64,000 nt of DNA, taken from positions 907,475 to 971,474 of the forward strand of contig NZ_KB903359.1 in NCBI RefSeq assembly GCF_000379665.1. The letters are read 5' to 3'. Origin of the DNA: Butyricimonas synergistica DSM 23225 (GTDB lineage Bacteria; Bacteroidota; Bacteroidia; Bacteroidales; Marinifilaceae). The translations under genes and the position numbers were made by a program. A model generated the notes under the pieces. The model was not told where the DNA came from and made no database searches. It saw nothing but the letters and a program-made list of their open reading frames with translations. Of the stretch, positions 35,870 through 43,949 are shown in pieces (the first letter of the stretch is position 1; each line of letters begins with the position of its first letter).

Positions 35870-37633
35870 TCATGAGAAGGTCTTCACCAATCCACCCTTC
35901 TCGATCATCTCGGTAAATTCTTTATCTACAGGGGGAAGCGGATACTCCCTATCGTTCAAATAAACCACCCCGCTCTTCCAGTCAAACGTCAATTGTTCCC
36001 CGGAAGTATAAGCGTCCGCAATTGCCCAATCTACCAGTATTTGCAAACCATGATTGATCGCCATTCGATAGAAATCGTGATTCACCGATTTAGCTATAAT
36101 CAACTTCACCCCGACCGCAACCAATCCCGTCGCCGCATGCTTCACAAGTTGCCCGCAACCAAAATTCTCCCCGGCAATAATAATATCCCCCGGTTTCACG
36201 TCAGTGGCAAAGTTCTTGTCCAACCCGGCAAACAAATACGGTTTGATCTCCTCCACCTGTTCGAGGGTCAAACGGTACATCAGTTTCTCGGCAAAGATCT
36301 GGTTACTTGAAATATTGTCTATATCCGAGTAATTCCAAACCTCGTTTACCTTACGGTAATCATACTCCTCAAGAATTACCGGCTCAACCGGTTTCACCTC
36401 ATATTTATAGTGAGCTCCGTCAAAATGTATCACCGTAGTCAATTCCCCCCGTAAGGCGGTCATGGCGATCGTCGCCGGAGAAGCAATGTATTTCTCTACC
36501 CCCGCGTGGGAACTTTCCCCGATATATCGGCTATTCGCCGTTGAAATCAAGCGACTATTTCCCGCCGATGCCACGTGTCCCACCCCAAGGCACGGACCAC
36601 AGCTAGACCCGAGCACCATGGCTCCCGACTGCGCTATCTTGTCTATAATACCTTCCTCCACAGCCTTCAAGTAAATATTCCTGGAAGCAGGAACCACGAA
36701 CAACTGAAAGCCGTCGGCAATTCGTTTTCCGTCAAGAATCATCGACACTAACCTCAAATCCTCCAAACGTCCGGAAGCACAAGCCCCGATCAGTCCTTGC
36801 TGTATTTTCAAACCCTCCATCTCGTCCACGCTCCGGATTTCTCCTTTGCGGGTATCGAACACCAACGGGAATACTCTCGCCAAATCAATCTCGATAAAAC
36901 GTTCATACACGGCATCCCCATCCGCCCAGACACCTCTCACAGCCGGCTCGTTAAAATAATCGGCAAGCCTGTCATCCGGTGGGAAAGCGGCACTCACTAC
37001 CCCCATTTCGGTTGACATATTGGCAATAGTCATACGGTCATCTATCGTCAATGACTCCACTCCTTCTCCATGATATTCTATTGCCAGACCATTCACATCC
37101 AGTTCCCCAAGCACACCTTTTATCCATAATGCCAAATCTTTAGCCAACACACCTTCCGGCAAACGGTTTTTCAGAACGACCTTGATCGTTCCCGGCACAC
37201 GGAACCACATCTGTCCTGTTTTCCACAGTACGGCTGTTTCCGTCTTGTTGATCCCTAAGGCAAAGGTGTTAAAAGCCCCGGCAGTCGCCGTATGGGAATC
37301 ACTCCCGACAACGAGCATCCCCGGTCGCACCAATTCCGACAATATTTGGTGGCTTATCCCGCTGTCACAATCGTAAAAATGCTCTATCCCCTGTTCCTCC
37401 ACGAAATCCCGAATCGAATTATACTCGAATGACAACTCGTGTACCAATCCGGAAACTTTTCCATCCAACACGATAACGACTTGTGACGGTTTATGCACCC
37501 TCGTCCCGCGGATACGCTCAAAAAGGAATCTCACCCTTGCCGAATTGTCATGACTCATCACGTAATCCGGTTCCCGAACCACGATACTCCCTTTTTTCGC
37601 GTTTAATATTTTCTCAACAAATGTACGTTCCAT
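35870..37633 (-). CDS. Fused aconitase-family hydro-lyase (LeuC-LeuD-like)
   Basis: A 587-aa protein fusing a large-subunit-like domain (about 1-420) to a small swivel domain (about 470-587). The Fe-S ligands of this family are visible: Cys in GACASGRLEDL and two in SSCGPCLG; other marks are VGSDSHTATAGAFNTFALGI and, in the swivel part, GENFGCGQLVKHAA. Isopropylmalate isomerase is usually two proteins, and no leuA or leuB is near. So the substrate is uncertain: isopropylmalate, homoaconitate, 2,3-dimethylmalate or another 2-hydroxy acid. Start at ATG 37633; it is 5 bases after cutC. Confidence 0.85.
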   Translation of the reverse strand: MERTFVEKILNAKKGSIVVREPDYVMSHDNSARVRFLFERIRGTRVHKPSQVVIVLDGKVSGLVHELSFEYNSIRDFVEEQGIEHFYDCDSGISHQILSELVRPGMLVVGSDSHTATAGAFNTFALGINKTETAVLWKTGQMWFRVPGTIKVVLKNRLPEGVLAKDLALWIKGVLGELDVNGLAIEYHGEGVESLTIDDRMTIANMSTEMGVVSAAFPPDDRLADYFNEPAVRGVWADGDAVYERFIEIDLARVFPLVFDTRKGEIRSVDEMEGLKIQQGLIGACASGRLEDLRLVSMILDGKRIADGFQLFVVPASRNIYLKAVEEGIIDKIAQSGAMVLGSSCGPCLGVGHVASAGNSRLISTANSRYIGESSHAGVEKYIASPATIAMTALRGELTTVIHFDGAHYKYEVKPVEPVILEEYDYRKVNEVWNYSDIDNISSNQIFAEKLMYRLTLEQVEEIKPYLFAGLDKNFATDVKPGDIIIAGENFGCGQLVKHAATGLVAVGVKLIIAKSVNHDFYRMAINHGLQILVDWAIADAYTSGEQLTFDWKSGVVYLNDREYPLPPVDKEFTEMIEKGGLVKTFS

Positions 37634-37638
37634 CAACC

Positions 37639-38388
37639 TTATATATTTTTGATTTTCTTCACCACCGCCTCAATCTTTTCCACGTCGCTATAATACTGTT
37701 CGTATTCCGGCAATCCCGGAACTCCACCCATGAACACGTCCGGGTTACGATATTCCATCCGGCTATCCCGGCTACTCTTTCCACTCAAATGTACAGCATC
37801 TACCCCGGCATCCAATAACATAGGTGTATTCGCCGCACTTACTCCGCTTCCTGCCATTATCCGAATCCTCCCGGCGGCTCGCTCAACCAGAGTCTTGATC
37901 TCCTCCAAACCTTCCGACACCGTGTTGCGTCCGCCCGAAGTCAGTATCCGGAAGCATCCTGCCCGAATCACATTCTCCAAAGCTTCGCCCAGATCCCGGG
38001 TCATATCTATCGCCCGGTGAAAAGTCACCTTCAATGGTGCAGCCAACTCCACCAATTCCCGAGTACGTTTCACGTCCACAGTACCATCTGCATTCAAGAT
38101 TCCCAACACGATCCCGTCCGCACCACTCTCTTTCACGTGCCGGATTTCCTCTTTCATCAGTTCAAACTCTTGATCGGAATATAGAAAGTCCCCCCCTCTC
38201 GGTCGGATCATCACGTAAAGCTCTATCGACACCAACTCCCGAACCATACGAATCAACCCGGCAGACGGCGTGGTTCCCCCGTCATACATCGCCGCGCACA
38301 ACTCCACCCGGTTTGCCCCTGCCGCTTGGGCATTCAAGCATGACTCCAGTGAAAACGTGCAAACTTCAACCTCTATATTTTTTTTCAT
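37639..38388 (-). CDS. cutC: CutC family TIM-barrel protein
   Basis: A 249-aa protein starting at ATG 38386-38388 (MKKNIEVEVCTFSLESCLNA). Family marks: GANRVELCAAMYDGGTTPS, MIRPRGGDFLYSDQEF, GADGIVLGILNADGTVD, VTFHRAIDMTRD and MAGSGVSAANTPMLLDAGVDAVHLSGK. CutC was named for copper homeostasis, but the biochemical role remains disputed and a TIM-barrel hydrolase role is possible. It leads the operon with the LeuCD-like and amidase genes from a good promoter 40 bases upstream, which hints at a metabolic role. Confidence 0.93.
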   Translation of the reverse strand: MKKNIEVEVCTFSLESCLNAQAAGANRVELCAAMYDGGTTPSAGLIRMVRELVSIELYVMIRPRGGDFLYSDQEFELMKEEIRHVKESGADGIVLGILNADGTVDVKRTRELVELAAPLKVTFHRAIDMTRDLGEALENVIRAGCFRILTSGGRNTVSEGLEEIKTLVERAAGRIRIMAGSGVSAANTPMLLDAGVDAVHLSGKSSRDSRMEYRNPDVFMGGVPGLPEYEQYYSDVEKIEAVVKKIKNI

Positions 38389-38427
38389 TCCAGTACAATC
38401 TTCTAGTGCAAAAACTGTTTCGTAATA

Positions 38428-38459
38428 CGAATATAAAGAAATAATCGACAAACTACAAA
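38428..38459 (-). promoter_or_regulatory. Promoter of the cutC-leuCD-amidase operon
   Basis: On the minus strand TTTG, a 20-base spacer and TATATTCG (one mismatch to TAnnTTTG) lie upstream of the cutC ATG. Confidence 0.6.
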
Positions 38460-38510
38460 TAAAAATTCATCTTCGATAAGTTACGAACTACAAACGAGCC
38501 ACTTACGCAT

Positions 38511-39188
38511 TCATTTTTCCAGCTCCATCCCGAGCACCTCCGCAAAATACCGCTTCACCACTTCTTTCACTTTCTCCATCGGCACCTCATGTCCCAATTC
38601 TTTAGCGATAGACGTCACTCCTTTGTCCACGAAACCACACGGATTGATATAATTAAAGTAATTCAAATCCGTGTTCACGTTCAACGCAAAACCGTGCATG
38701 GTCACGTAGCGCGAGCACTTGATACCAATAGCACATATTTTCCGTGCCCGAGGCGTACCCGTGTCTATCCATACTCCCGTGGCTCCCGCCAACCGTTCTC
38801 CCCGGATACCGTACTCCCCTATGGTACGAATCACAATTTCTTCCAAACACTCCACGTAGTCTTTCACCCCCACGCCAAAGTTCGCCATGTCCACGATTGG
38901 GTACACGACTAACTGTCCCGGTCCGTGATAGGTGATGTCCCCACCCCGGTTCACTTTCACGAACTCGGCGTGTGCAGCCTGCAATTGTATAGCGTTAATC
39001 AGCATATTCGCTTCATTACCACTTTTCCCCAGCGTGTACACGTGATTATGTTCCACGAACAACAAATAATTCTCGGTTTCCTCCCCTTTCAATTTCTCGG
39101 CAATCACTCGCTCGTGCAACTCTTCCTGTCGCTTCCACACGGGCATATAACTCGCCGTACCCAAATCAAAAAACTTCGTTTTTTTCAT
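38511..39188 (-). CDS. lipB: Octanoyltransferase LipB
   Basis: Moves octanoate from octanoyl-ACP to the lipoyl domains of 2-oxoacid dehydrogenases and GcvH, the first step of lipoate synthesis. The 225-aa product starts at ATG 39186-39188 (MKKTKFFDLGTASYMPVW). Key blocks: NRGGDITYHGPGQLVVYPI (substrate pocket), CSRYVTMHGFALNV with the conserved Lys/His area, and INPCGFVDKGVTSIAKELG holding the catalytic Cys. It is next to lipA (50 bases), fitting one pathway. A longer frame adds 13 residues encoded by a word-type repeat and is rejected. Confidence 0.95.
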   Translation of the reverse strand: MKKTKFFDLGTASYMPVWKRQEELHERVIAEKLKGEETENYLLFVEHNHVYTLGKSGNEANMLINAIQLQAAHAEFVKVNRGGDITYHGPGQLVVYPIVDMANFGVGVKDYVECLEEIVIRTIGEYGIRGERLAGATGVWIDTGTPRARKICAIGIKCSRYVTMHGFALNVNTDLNYFNYINPCGFVDKGVTSIAKELGHEVPMEKVKEVVKRYFAEVLGMELEK

Positions 39189-39197
39189 AATATCAAC

Positions 39198-39225
39198 AAC
39201 TTGTAACCTGCGAACTTGCAACTTC
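39198..39225. repeat. ACTTGTAACCTGCGAACTTGCAACTT word element
   Basis: Iterated CAACTTGTAAC/GAACTTGCAAC words in the gap between lipA and lipB. Same family as 25478-25534, 34815-34832 and 40944-40968. Confidence 0.6.
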
Positions 39226-39238
39226 ACCGCACGGGAAC

Positions 39239-40093
39239 CTACCTCACGTGTTTCTCCGCATGATAACTCGACCGCACAAGCGGACCGCTCTCCACGTGGC
39301 GGAACCCCTTCTCTAACCCGATACGCCCGTATTCCTCGAAGGTTTCCGGGGTCACGTACTCTTTCACCTCAAGATTCTCGGATGTCGGTTGCAAGTATTG
39401 CCCGATGGTCATCACCTTACATCCCACGGCACGCAAATCATCCATGGTCTGCAATATATCTTCCCGAGTTTCTCCCAACCCGAGCATGATGCCCGACTTT
39501 GAAATAACCTCCGATTCGCTCACCTGCCGGATTACTTCCAGCGAAATATCATACTTTGCCCGGCTCCGCACGCTATCGGATAACCGCCGCACCGTTTCCA
39601 GGTTATGTGATATGACTTCCGGACGTGCATCGATCACCTGTTGCACCAGCTCACGCCGTCCTTGAAAATCAGGTATCAATACCTCCATCGTCGTACTCGG
39701 GTTCTCCCGCTTCACAGCCTCGATCACCCGTACCCAATGGGCGGCGCCCAGATCGTCCAGATCGTCACGATCTACCGAGGTGATTACCGCATGCTTCAAC
39801 CCTAGCAACTTTACCGAATTTGCTATGTGTTCCGGTTCCAACGGGTCTAACGGGGCGGGACGTCCCGTCGTCACATTACAAAATTTACACGCCCGGGTAC
39901 ACACGTTACCCGCAATCATGAACGTTGCCGTGCCGGCTCCCCAGCATTCTCCCTGATTCGGACACATACCACTGGTACATATCGTGTGCAAGTTATATCC
40001 CCGCACTATATTCGCTACCTCCGTGGACAACTGTCCCATGGGTAGCTTAATCTTCAACCATTCCGGTTTTCGTCTATTATTACAACAAGCCAT
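39239..40093 (-). CDS. lipA: Lipoyl synthase
   Basis: A radical SAM enzyme that inserts two sulfurs into protein-bound octanoyl groups. The 284-aa product has both clusters: auxiliary [4Fe-4S] ligands at C39, C44 and C50 (CTSGMCPNQGECW) and the radical SAM CxxxCxxC at C65, C69 and C72 (CTRACKFC). Also VTSVDRDDLDDLGA, and the C-terminal RSSYHAEKH that contributes the auxiliary-cluster serine. It is upstream of lipB and has a perfect -7 box. Confidence 0.97.
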   Translation of the reverse strand: MACCNNRRKPEWLKIKLPMGQLSTEVANIVRGYNLHTICTSGMCPNQGECWGAGTATFMIAGNVCTRACKFCNVTTGRPAPLDPLEPEHIANSVKLLGLKHAVITSVDRDDLDDLGAAHWVRVIEAVKRENPSTTMEVLIPDFQGRRELVQQVIDARPEVISHNLETVRRLSDSVRSRAKYDISLEVIRQVSESEVISKSGIMLGLGETREDILQTMDDLRAVGCKVMTIGQYLQPTSENLEVKEYVTPETFEEYGRIGLEKGFRHVESGPLVRSSYHAEKHVR

Positions 40094-40116
40094 ACTGCTT
40101 TTTTTTAATTAAAACG

Positions 40117-40150
40117 CAAATATACCGTTTTTTTTCTCCTCCTTACGCAA
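40117..40150 (-). promoter_or_regulatory. Promoter of lipA-lipB
   Basis: On the minus strand TTG, then 23 bases, then TATATTTG (perfect TAnnTTTG). The spacer is slightly long. The ATG is about 24 bases downstream. Confidence 0.55.
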
Positions 40151-40260
40151 CCTTTTGACTTTTCCTGCATCTATTGGATGTGACTAAGTAATAAAAATGG
40201 GTTATAAAGAAAGTGGACTCACGAAGTAGTTCCAATTTTAGGGTTAGTAGTAAATAGTGG

Positions 40261-40290
40261 AAAAGGGCTGTTCTCACGAACAGCCCTTTT
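40261..40290 (-). terminator. Intrinsic terminator overlapping the end of nth
   Basis: Perfect 13-bp stem AAAAGGGCTGTTC / GAACAGCCCTTTT with a 4-base loop that includes the nth stop codon. On the minus strand the 5' arm codes for the last residues (KGCS). Confidence 0.82.
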
Positions 40291-40927
40291 TAATTAGTTT
40301 ATCGTTGTACCTGCACCATGCCGCAATTCCACATTCCTCGCATTTCGGTTTGCGAGCCACGCACACGTACCGACCGTGCAATATCAACCAATGATGTGCC
40401 CTCGATAACCATTCCGAGGGAATATTTGCCACAAGCTGTTTCTCTGTTTCCAAAGGAGTTTTTGCCCCTGTCACCAAACCAATACGGTCTGCTACCCGGA
40501 ACACGTGCGTATCCACGGGCATCGCCGGACGTCCGAAAGCCACCGCCTCCATCACGTTCGCGGTCTTTCTTCCCACACCCGGCAAGGTCTGCAATAACTC
40601 GAAATCCGACGGAACCTCTCCCCCGAACTCGTTCATCAGTTTTTTAGCCATCGCCGATAAATGTTTTGATTTATTATTCGGGTAGGAAATCGAACGTATC
40701 AACTCAAAAATCTCCTCCACCGTCGCCTCCGCCATAGCTTCAGCAGTCGGGAAACGCTCGAACAAAGCCGGGGTAACCATATTCACCCGTTTATCCGTAC
40801 ACTGAGCTGAAAGAATTACAGCCACCAGTAATTGAAAAGGGTCACTATAATGTAACTCCGTATCGGCAACAGGCATCTTTTCCCGAAACCACGCCAACAC
40901 TCCGTCATACCTTTCTTTTAATTTCAT
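40274..40927 (-). CDS. nth: Endonuclease III
   Basis: A bifunctional DNA glycosylase/AP lyase of base excision repair acting on oxidised pyrimidines. The 217-aa product has the HhH-GPD fold: LPGVGRKTANVMEAVAFG with the catalytic Lys, then MPVDTHVFRVADRIGL with the catalytic Asp, and a C-terminal [4Fe-4S] set CxxxxxxCxxCxxxxxC (CVARKPKCEECGIAAWC). Length is normal. The stop lies inside the terminator loop. Confidence 0.96.
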   Translation of the reverse strand: MKLKERYDGVLAWFREKMPVADTELHYSDPFQLLVAVILSAQCTDKRVNMVTPALFERFPTAEAMAEATVEEIFELIRSISYPNNKSKHLSAMAKKLMNEFGGEVPSDFELLQTLPGVGRKTANVMEAVAFGRPAMPVDTHVFRVADRIGLVTGAKTPLETEKQLVANIPSEWLSRAHHWLILHGRYVCVARKPKCEECGIAAWCRYNDKLIKKGCS

Positions 40928-40943
40928 ACTTCAATTGTTCCTA

Positions 40944-40968
40944 GTTTCAAGTCCGCAAGTTACAAGTT
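40944..40968. repeat. GTTTCAAGTCCGCAAGTTACAAGTT word element
   Basis: Iterated CAAGT words between nth and the second short-chain dehydrogenase gene, same family as 39198-39225. Confidence 0.6.
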
Positions 40969-40993
40969 ATTTTTACAACACGCAAAACTAAAA

Positions 40994-41857
40994 TCAATCC
41001 GTTTCTCCCCACGGGCGACACAACTTTTCCTGCACAAAATGGAGTGTTTCCTCCCACAATGCCCGACAAGCGGCAACATCTCGGGTTTCAGCAGGTAGCT
41101 TCACGGGATGTCCTCGCCGGAAAAGACCACCCGTCACGTGAGCGTAACGATCAGTCGTGGCGAGCATGATAGCGGAAGAGGCTCCGCGGGCAGGCGACTT
41201 CACAAACGGACGAAACAATAAATCGGTCAACGGGTCGAACCAGCGTCCCATGGTAAGCATTCCCGTGTTCACCACGCCAGGGTCAACGGCATTTACAGTG
41301 ATCGTGCGCCCATGCAAACGCCTAGCCAACTCAGTTGTAAACATAAGAACGGCAAGTTTAGAATCAGGATACACCCGAAAACGATGAAAATGCTCCGGAT
41401 CCGGAACTAAGAAATGAGTCCCCACGTGCCCCATGAAAGTGGTGATAGAAGTAGTATTGATAATACGCGACTCTGTATCATAACCCATGAAAGGAAGCAA
41501 CGAATTGGTAAGCAACCATGTTCCCACGTAATTCACCCCGACAGCAGACTCCAAACCATCCTCCGTCAAGGAAAACTCGCCCGGCATAACCCCGGCGTTA
41601 TTCACCAATACGGCTATATTCTTCCTCGCCATCTCCCCAGCGAACGCCTGAATCGAAGCAAACGACGCCAAGTCCAAGCGAAGCAATTCCACCCGCCTGT
41701 TACCACTCACGCGGGCAATCTCGTCCCGCACGGGAAGTGATTTCACGGTATCGCGACAAGCCATCACCACGGGCATTCCCGCACGAGCCACCGCTAATGC
41801 GATCGCCCGTCCCATTCCACCGTTGGCTCCAGTGACTACTACCCAACCTTTTTTCAT
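40994..41857 (-). CDS. Short-chain dehydrogenase/reductase, steroid operon gene 4
   Basis: A 287-aa SDR. Cofactor site TGANGGMG (9-16), VNNAGVMPG, and active site Y163-P-D-S-K167 are intact, with Thr/Ser at NTTSI. The N-glycine motif and LRLDLAS suit NADP(H). Wording is near retinol dehydrogenase/protochlorophyllide-reductase-like SDRs. It overlaps the previous SDR gene by 4 bases (ATGA), so translation is coupled. In this operon, a hydroxysteroid dehydrogenase acting on ring A oxygen is the leading idea, but the positional and stereo specificity cannot be read. Confidence 0.82.
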   Translation of the reverse strand: MKKGWVVVTGANGGMGRAIALAVARAGMPVVMACRDTVKSLPVRDEIARVSGNRRVELLRLDLASFASIQAFAGEMARKNIAVLVNNAGVMPGEFSLTEDGLESAVGVNYVGTWLLTNSLLPFMGYDTESRIINTTSITTFMGHVGTHFLVPDPEHFHRFRVYPDSKLAVLMFTTELARRLHGRTITVNAVDPGVVNTGMLTMGRWFDPLTDLLFRPFVKSPARGASSAIMLATTDRYAHVTGGLFRRGHPVKLPAETRDVAACRALWEETLHFVQEKLCRPWGETD

Positions 41858-42687
41858 GCTCCTTTAATCATTCTTATAACTTTATGCATCATCCACCGAA
41901 TCACACCGAAAGGCAAAAGTACCAATATTCCCAGCATAAAATAATTAAATACACCGGGAATCACCCTCGCCCTCCGGTGGAACATTGCCCGCAGCCCGCG
42001 ACGAGCCAAAGCACGGGGAGTCATCATTACCCCAAGATTCAAAGCTAACCGTTGCAAGTGTTTCGGGAGATCGTACAAATCTGTTGCCACCGCACCGGGA
42101 CACACCGCCGTAACACTCACCCCGTGATCGAGCATCTCCAAACGGAATGCCCGCGAGAAACTTTTAAGAAAGGCCTTCGTGGAAGCATACAGAGAAATAA
42201 AAGGATACGGGAACCAAGCAGAAATGGAAGACATATTAAGAATATACCCCCTCCCCTTGTATTTCATATCCTCTCCGAAATAGCGACAGAGCAATGTCGG
42301 CGTTGTCACGTGAAGCGTCAACATCAATTCTATACGGTCGGCAGGGACATCCACCACCTGATCAAAGCGGAACACTCCCGCATTATTCACCAGCACATCT
42401 ACCACCATTCCCCGCTCACGACAAAACTCGTGCAAACGCTTCGCCGCATCCGGCACGGCAAGATCCATGCAAACCGGATAAGTCTGCACGCCATACGCCA
42501 CCGCGAACTCTTCCGCCGCCTGCCGGAGCGGTACCTCCTCGTTACTCACCATCACCACGTCGTACCCCCGCTCGCACAATTGCCGGGCGTACTCCCTCCC
42601 TATCCCGGAACTAGCCCCGGTCACGACAGCCGTGAGGGTTTGCTTTTGGCAAGTTACTGGTTGCCGGTTACAAACGTTTTCTTTCAT
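41854..42687 (-). CDS. Short-chain dehydrogenase/reductase, steroid operon gene 3
   Basis: A 277-aa SDR with TGASSGIG (23-30), NNAG, NMSSIS and active site Y167-AST-K171. The C-terminus (about 240-277) has a hydrophobic stretch FMLGILVLLPFGVIRWMM, suggesting membrane attachment, as in 17-beta-HSD12-like enzymes. The first 18 residues (MKENVCNRQPVTCQKQTL) do not look like an SDR start and are encoded by an ACAAGTT-type word element; no later ATG precedes the cofactor motif. It is a candidate 3-beta- or 3-alpha-hydroxysteroid dehydrogenase by context. Confidence 0.82.
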   Translation of the reverse strand: MKENVCNRQPVTCQKQTLTAVVTGASSGIGREYARQLCERGYDVVMVSNEEVPLRQAAEEFAVAYGVQTYPVCMDLAVPDAAKRLHEFCRERGMVVDVLVNNAGVFRFDQVVDVPADRIELMLTLHVTTPTLLCRYFGEDMKYKGRGYILNMSSISAWFPYPFISLYASTKAFLKSFSRAFRLEMLDHGVSVTAVCPGAVATDLYDLPKHLQRLALNLGVMMTPRALARRGLRAMFHRRARVIPGVFNYFMLGILVLLPFGVIRWMMHKVIRMIKGA

Positions 42688-42721
42688 ATGACTCTTTAAA
42701 CTTTTAGTTTTTATCTTTTAG
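42647..42721. repeat. Word elements at a gene junction, overlapping coding sequence
   Basis: GGCAAGTTACTGGTTGCCGG (ACAAGTT-family words) lies inside the first codons of the SDR gene, and CTTTTAGTTTTTATCTTTTAG (42701-42721) spans the OYE gene stop. The second shares 17 bases with the arm of the hairpin at 34725-34799. Confidence 0.6.
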
Positions 42722-43922
42722 CCTTCTCTATTTCCCTCGCCACCGCCTTCGGCAAATCCTTCACGTGCCGATGACACGCCATCTCGCGGGAATACATCCT
42801 AGCGATACAATAATTAACGTGCTCGCAAGCATTGCGGGCATTCTCCTCACGTGCCATCCGATTCACAAAATCCGGTTCGTTCAACAAGGCGCGCGCCATG
42901 GAAACAAACTCGAATCCGGCATCCAACACCCGGTCTATCGTTTCCCGGGCAATCAAACCGCCGACAAAGACAAGCGGCAAACGCAACGCTTCCCGGAACT
43001 TCACCGCATCATCGTAAAAATAAGCTTCCTTGAAAGGAACCGTCGGAATCATAAAACGTCCCGCCAAACGTACCCCCCAACGTAGCCACGCCTGATTCAT
43101 GTAATGTGTCATCGAACGAATAGGCATCGCTCCCCTCATCACGTACATCGGAGCCCGGCTAACAAACCCGCCACTAAGAATAAGCGCATGGGCTCCCGCT
43201 TTTTCCAATGCCTTTGCAACCTCTATACATTCCGGCACCTCCATTCCGCCCCGAAAACCGTCACGAGTATTCACCTTCACGAGCACCGCCATATCGTCAC
43301 CCGCGGCAGTCATCACCTCATCCATCACGATACGCGCAAACCGCATCCGGTTCTGTAACGAACCACCGTACTCGTCATGACGATGATTCGTGTAGGGCGA
43401 AAGGAACTGGCTGATTAGATACCCGTGTCCGGCATGTACCTCCACGGCATCGAATCCCGCCTCCCGGGCAAGACGCACGGCATTCCCGTACTCCCGTGCT
43501 ACCTCAACAATCTCATCTCGCTTCATTCCCCTAACCAAAGTAGGCGAATAAATATTGAACCCGCTGGAAGCAGAAATAGGTGTACAACCACATATAGAAC
43601 GATGGGACATATTGCCACAATGCCCTATCTGAATAGAGGCAGCGGCTCCCTCGGCATGAATATCGTCGGTGATACGGCGCAATCCGGGTACAATCTCCCG
43701 GCGTAACCACAACTGGTGGGGAAACGATAACCCGCTTCTCGTCACTGCCGCATACGCCAAGGTGGTCATCCCGATTCCCCCGCGGGCAACCGACACGTGA
43801 TAATCGTGTAACATATCCGACGGTGCATTTCCCGGGCACATTCCCTCGAACGCTGCCGCCCGGATTGTCCGGTTGCGTAAAGTCAAGGGACCAATATTAT
43901 AAGGTATAAACAAACTACTCAT
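42711..43922 (-). CDS. NADH:flavin oxidoreductase (Old Yellow Enzyme family), steroid operon gene 2
   Basis: A 403-aa FMN-dependent ene-reductase starting at ATG 43920-43922 (MSSLFIPYNIGPLTLRNR). TIM-barrel marks: NRTIRAAAFEGMC, IQIGHCGN, VEVHAGHGYLISQFLSPYTN, DEYGGSLQNRMRF and VFVGGLIARETI. It lacks the C-terminal pyridine-nucleotide domain of BaiCD/BaiH-type 650-aa enzymes, and the tail keeps three Cys (C-x5-C-x10-C) rather than a clear four-Cys Fe-S site. It would reduce an enone such as the delta4 bond, possibly giving the 5-beta product. It is 27 bases after the 5-alpha-reductase gene. Confidence 0.85.
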   Translation of the reverse strand: MSSLFIPYNIGPLTLRNRTIRAAAFEGMCPGNAPSDMLHDYHVSVARGGIGMTTLAYAAVTRSGLSFPHQLWLRREIVPGLRRITDDIHAEGAAASIQIGHCGNMSHRSICGCTPISASSGFNIYSPTLVRGMKRDEIVEVAREYGNAVRLAREAGFDAVEVHAGHGYLISQFLSPYTNHRHDEYGGSLQNRMRFARIVMDEVMTAAGDDMAVLVKVNTRDGFRGGMEVPECIEVAKALEKAGAHALILSGGFVSRAPMYVMRGAMPIRSMTHYMNQAWLRWGVRLAGRFMIPTVPFKEAYFYDDAVKFREALRLPLVFVGGLIARETIDRVLDAGFEFVSMARALLNEPDFVNRMAREENARNACEHVNYCIARMYSREMACHRHVKDLPKAVAREIEKAKR

Positions 43923-43949
43923 ATTCAATCTTTAAGTCAAAATTTAAAA

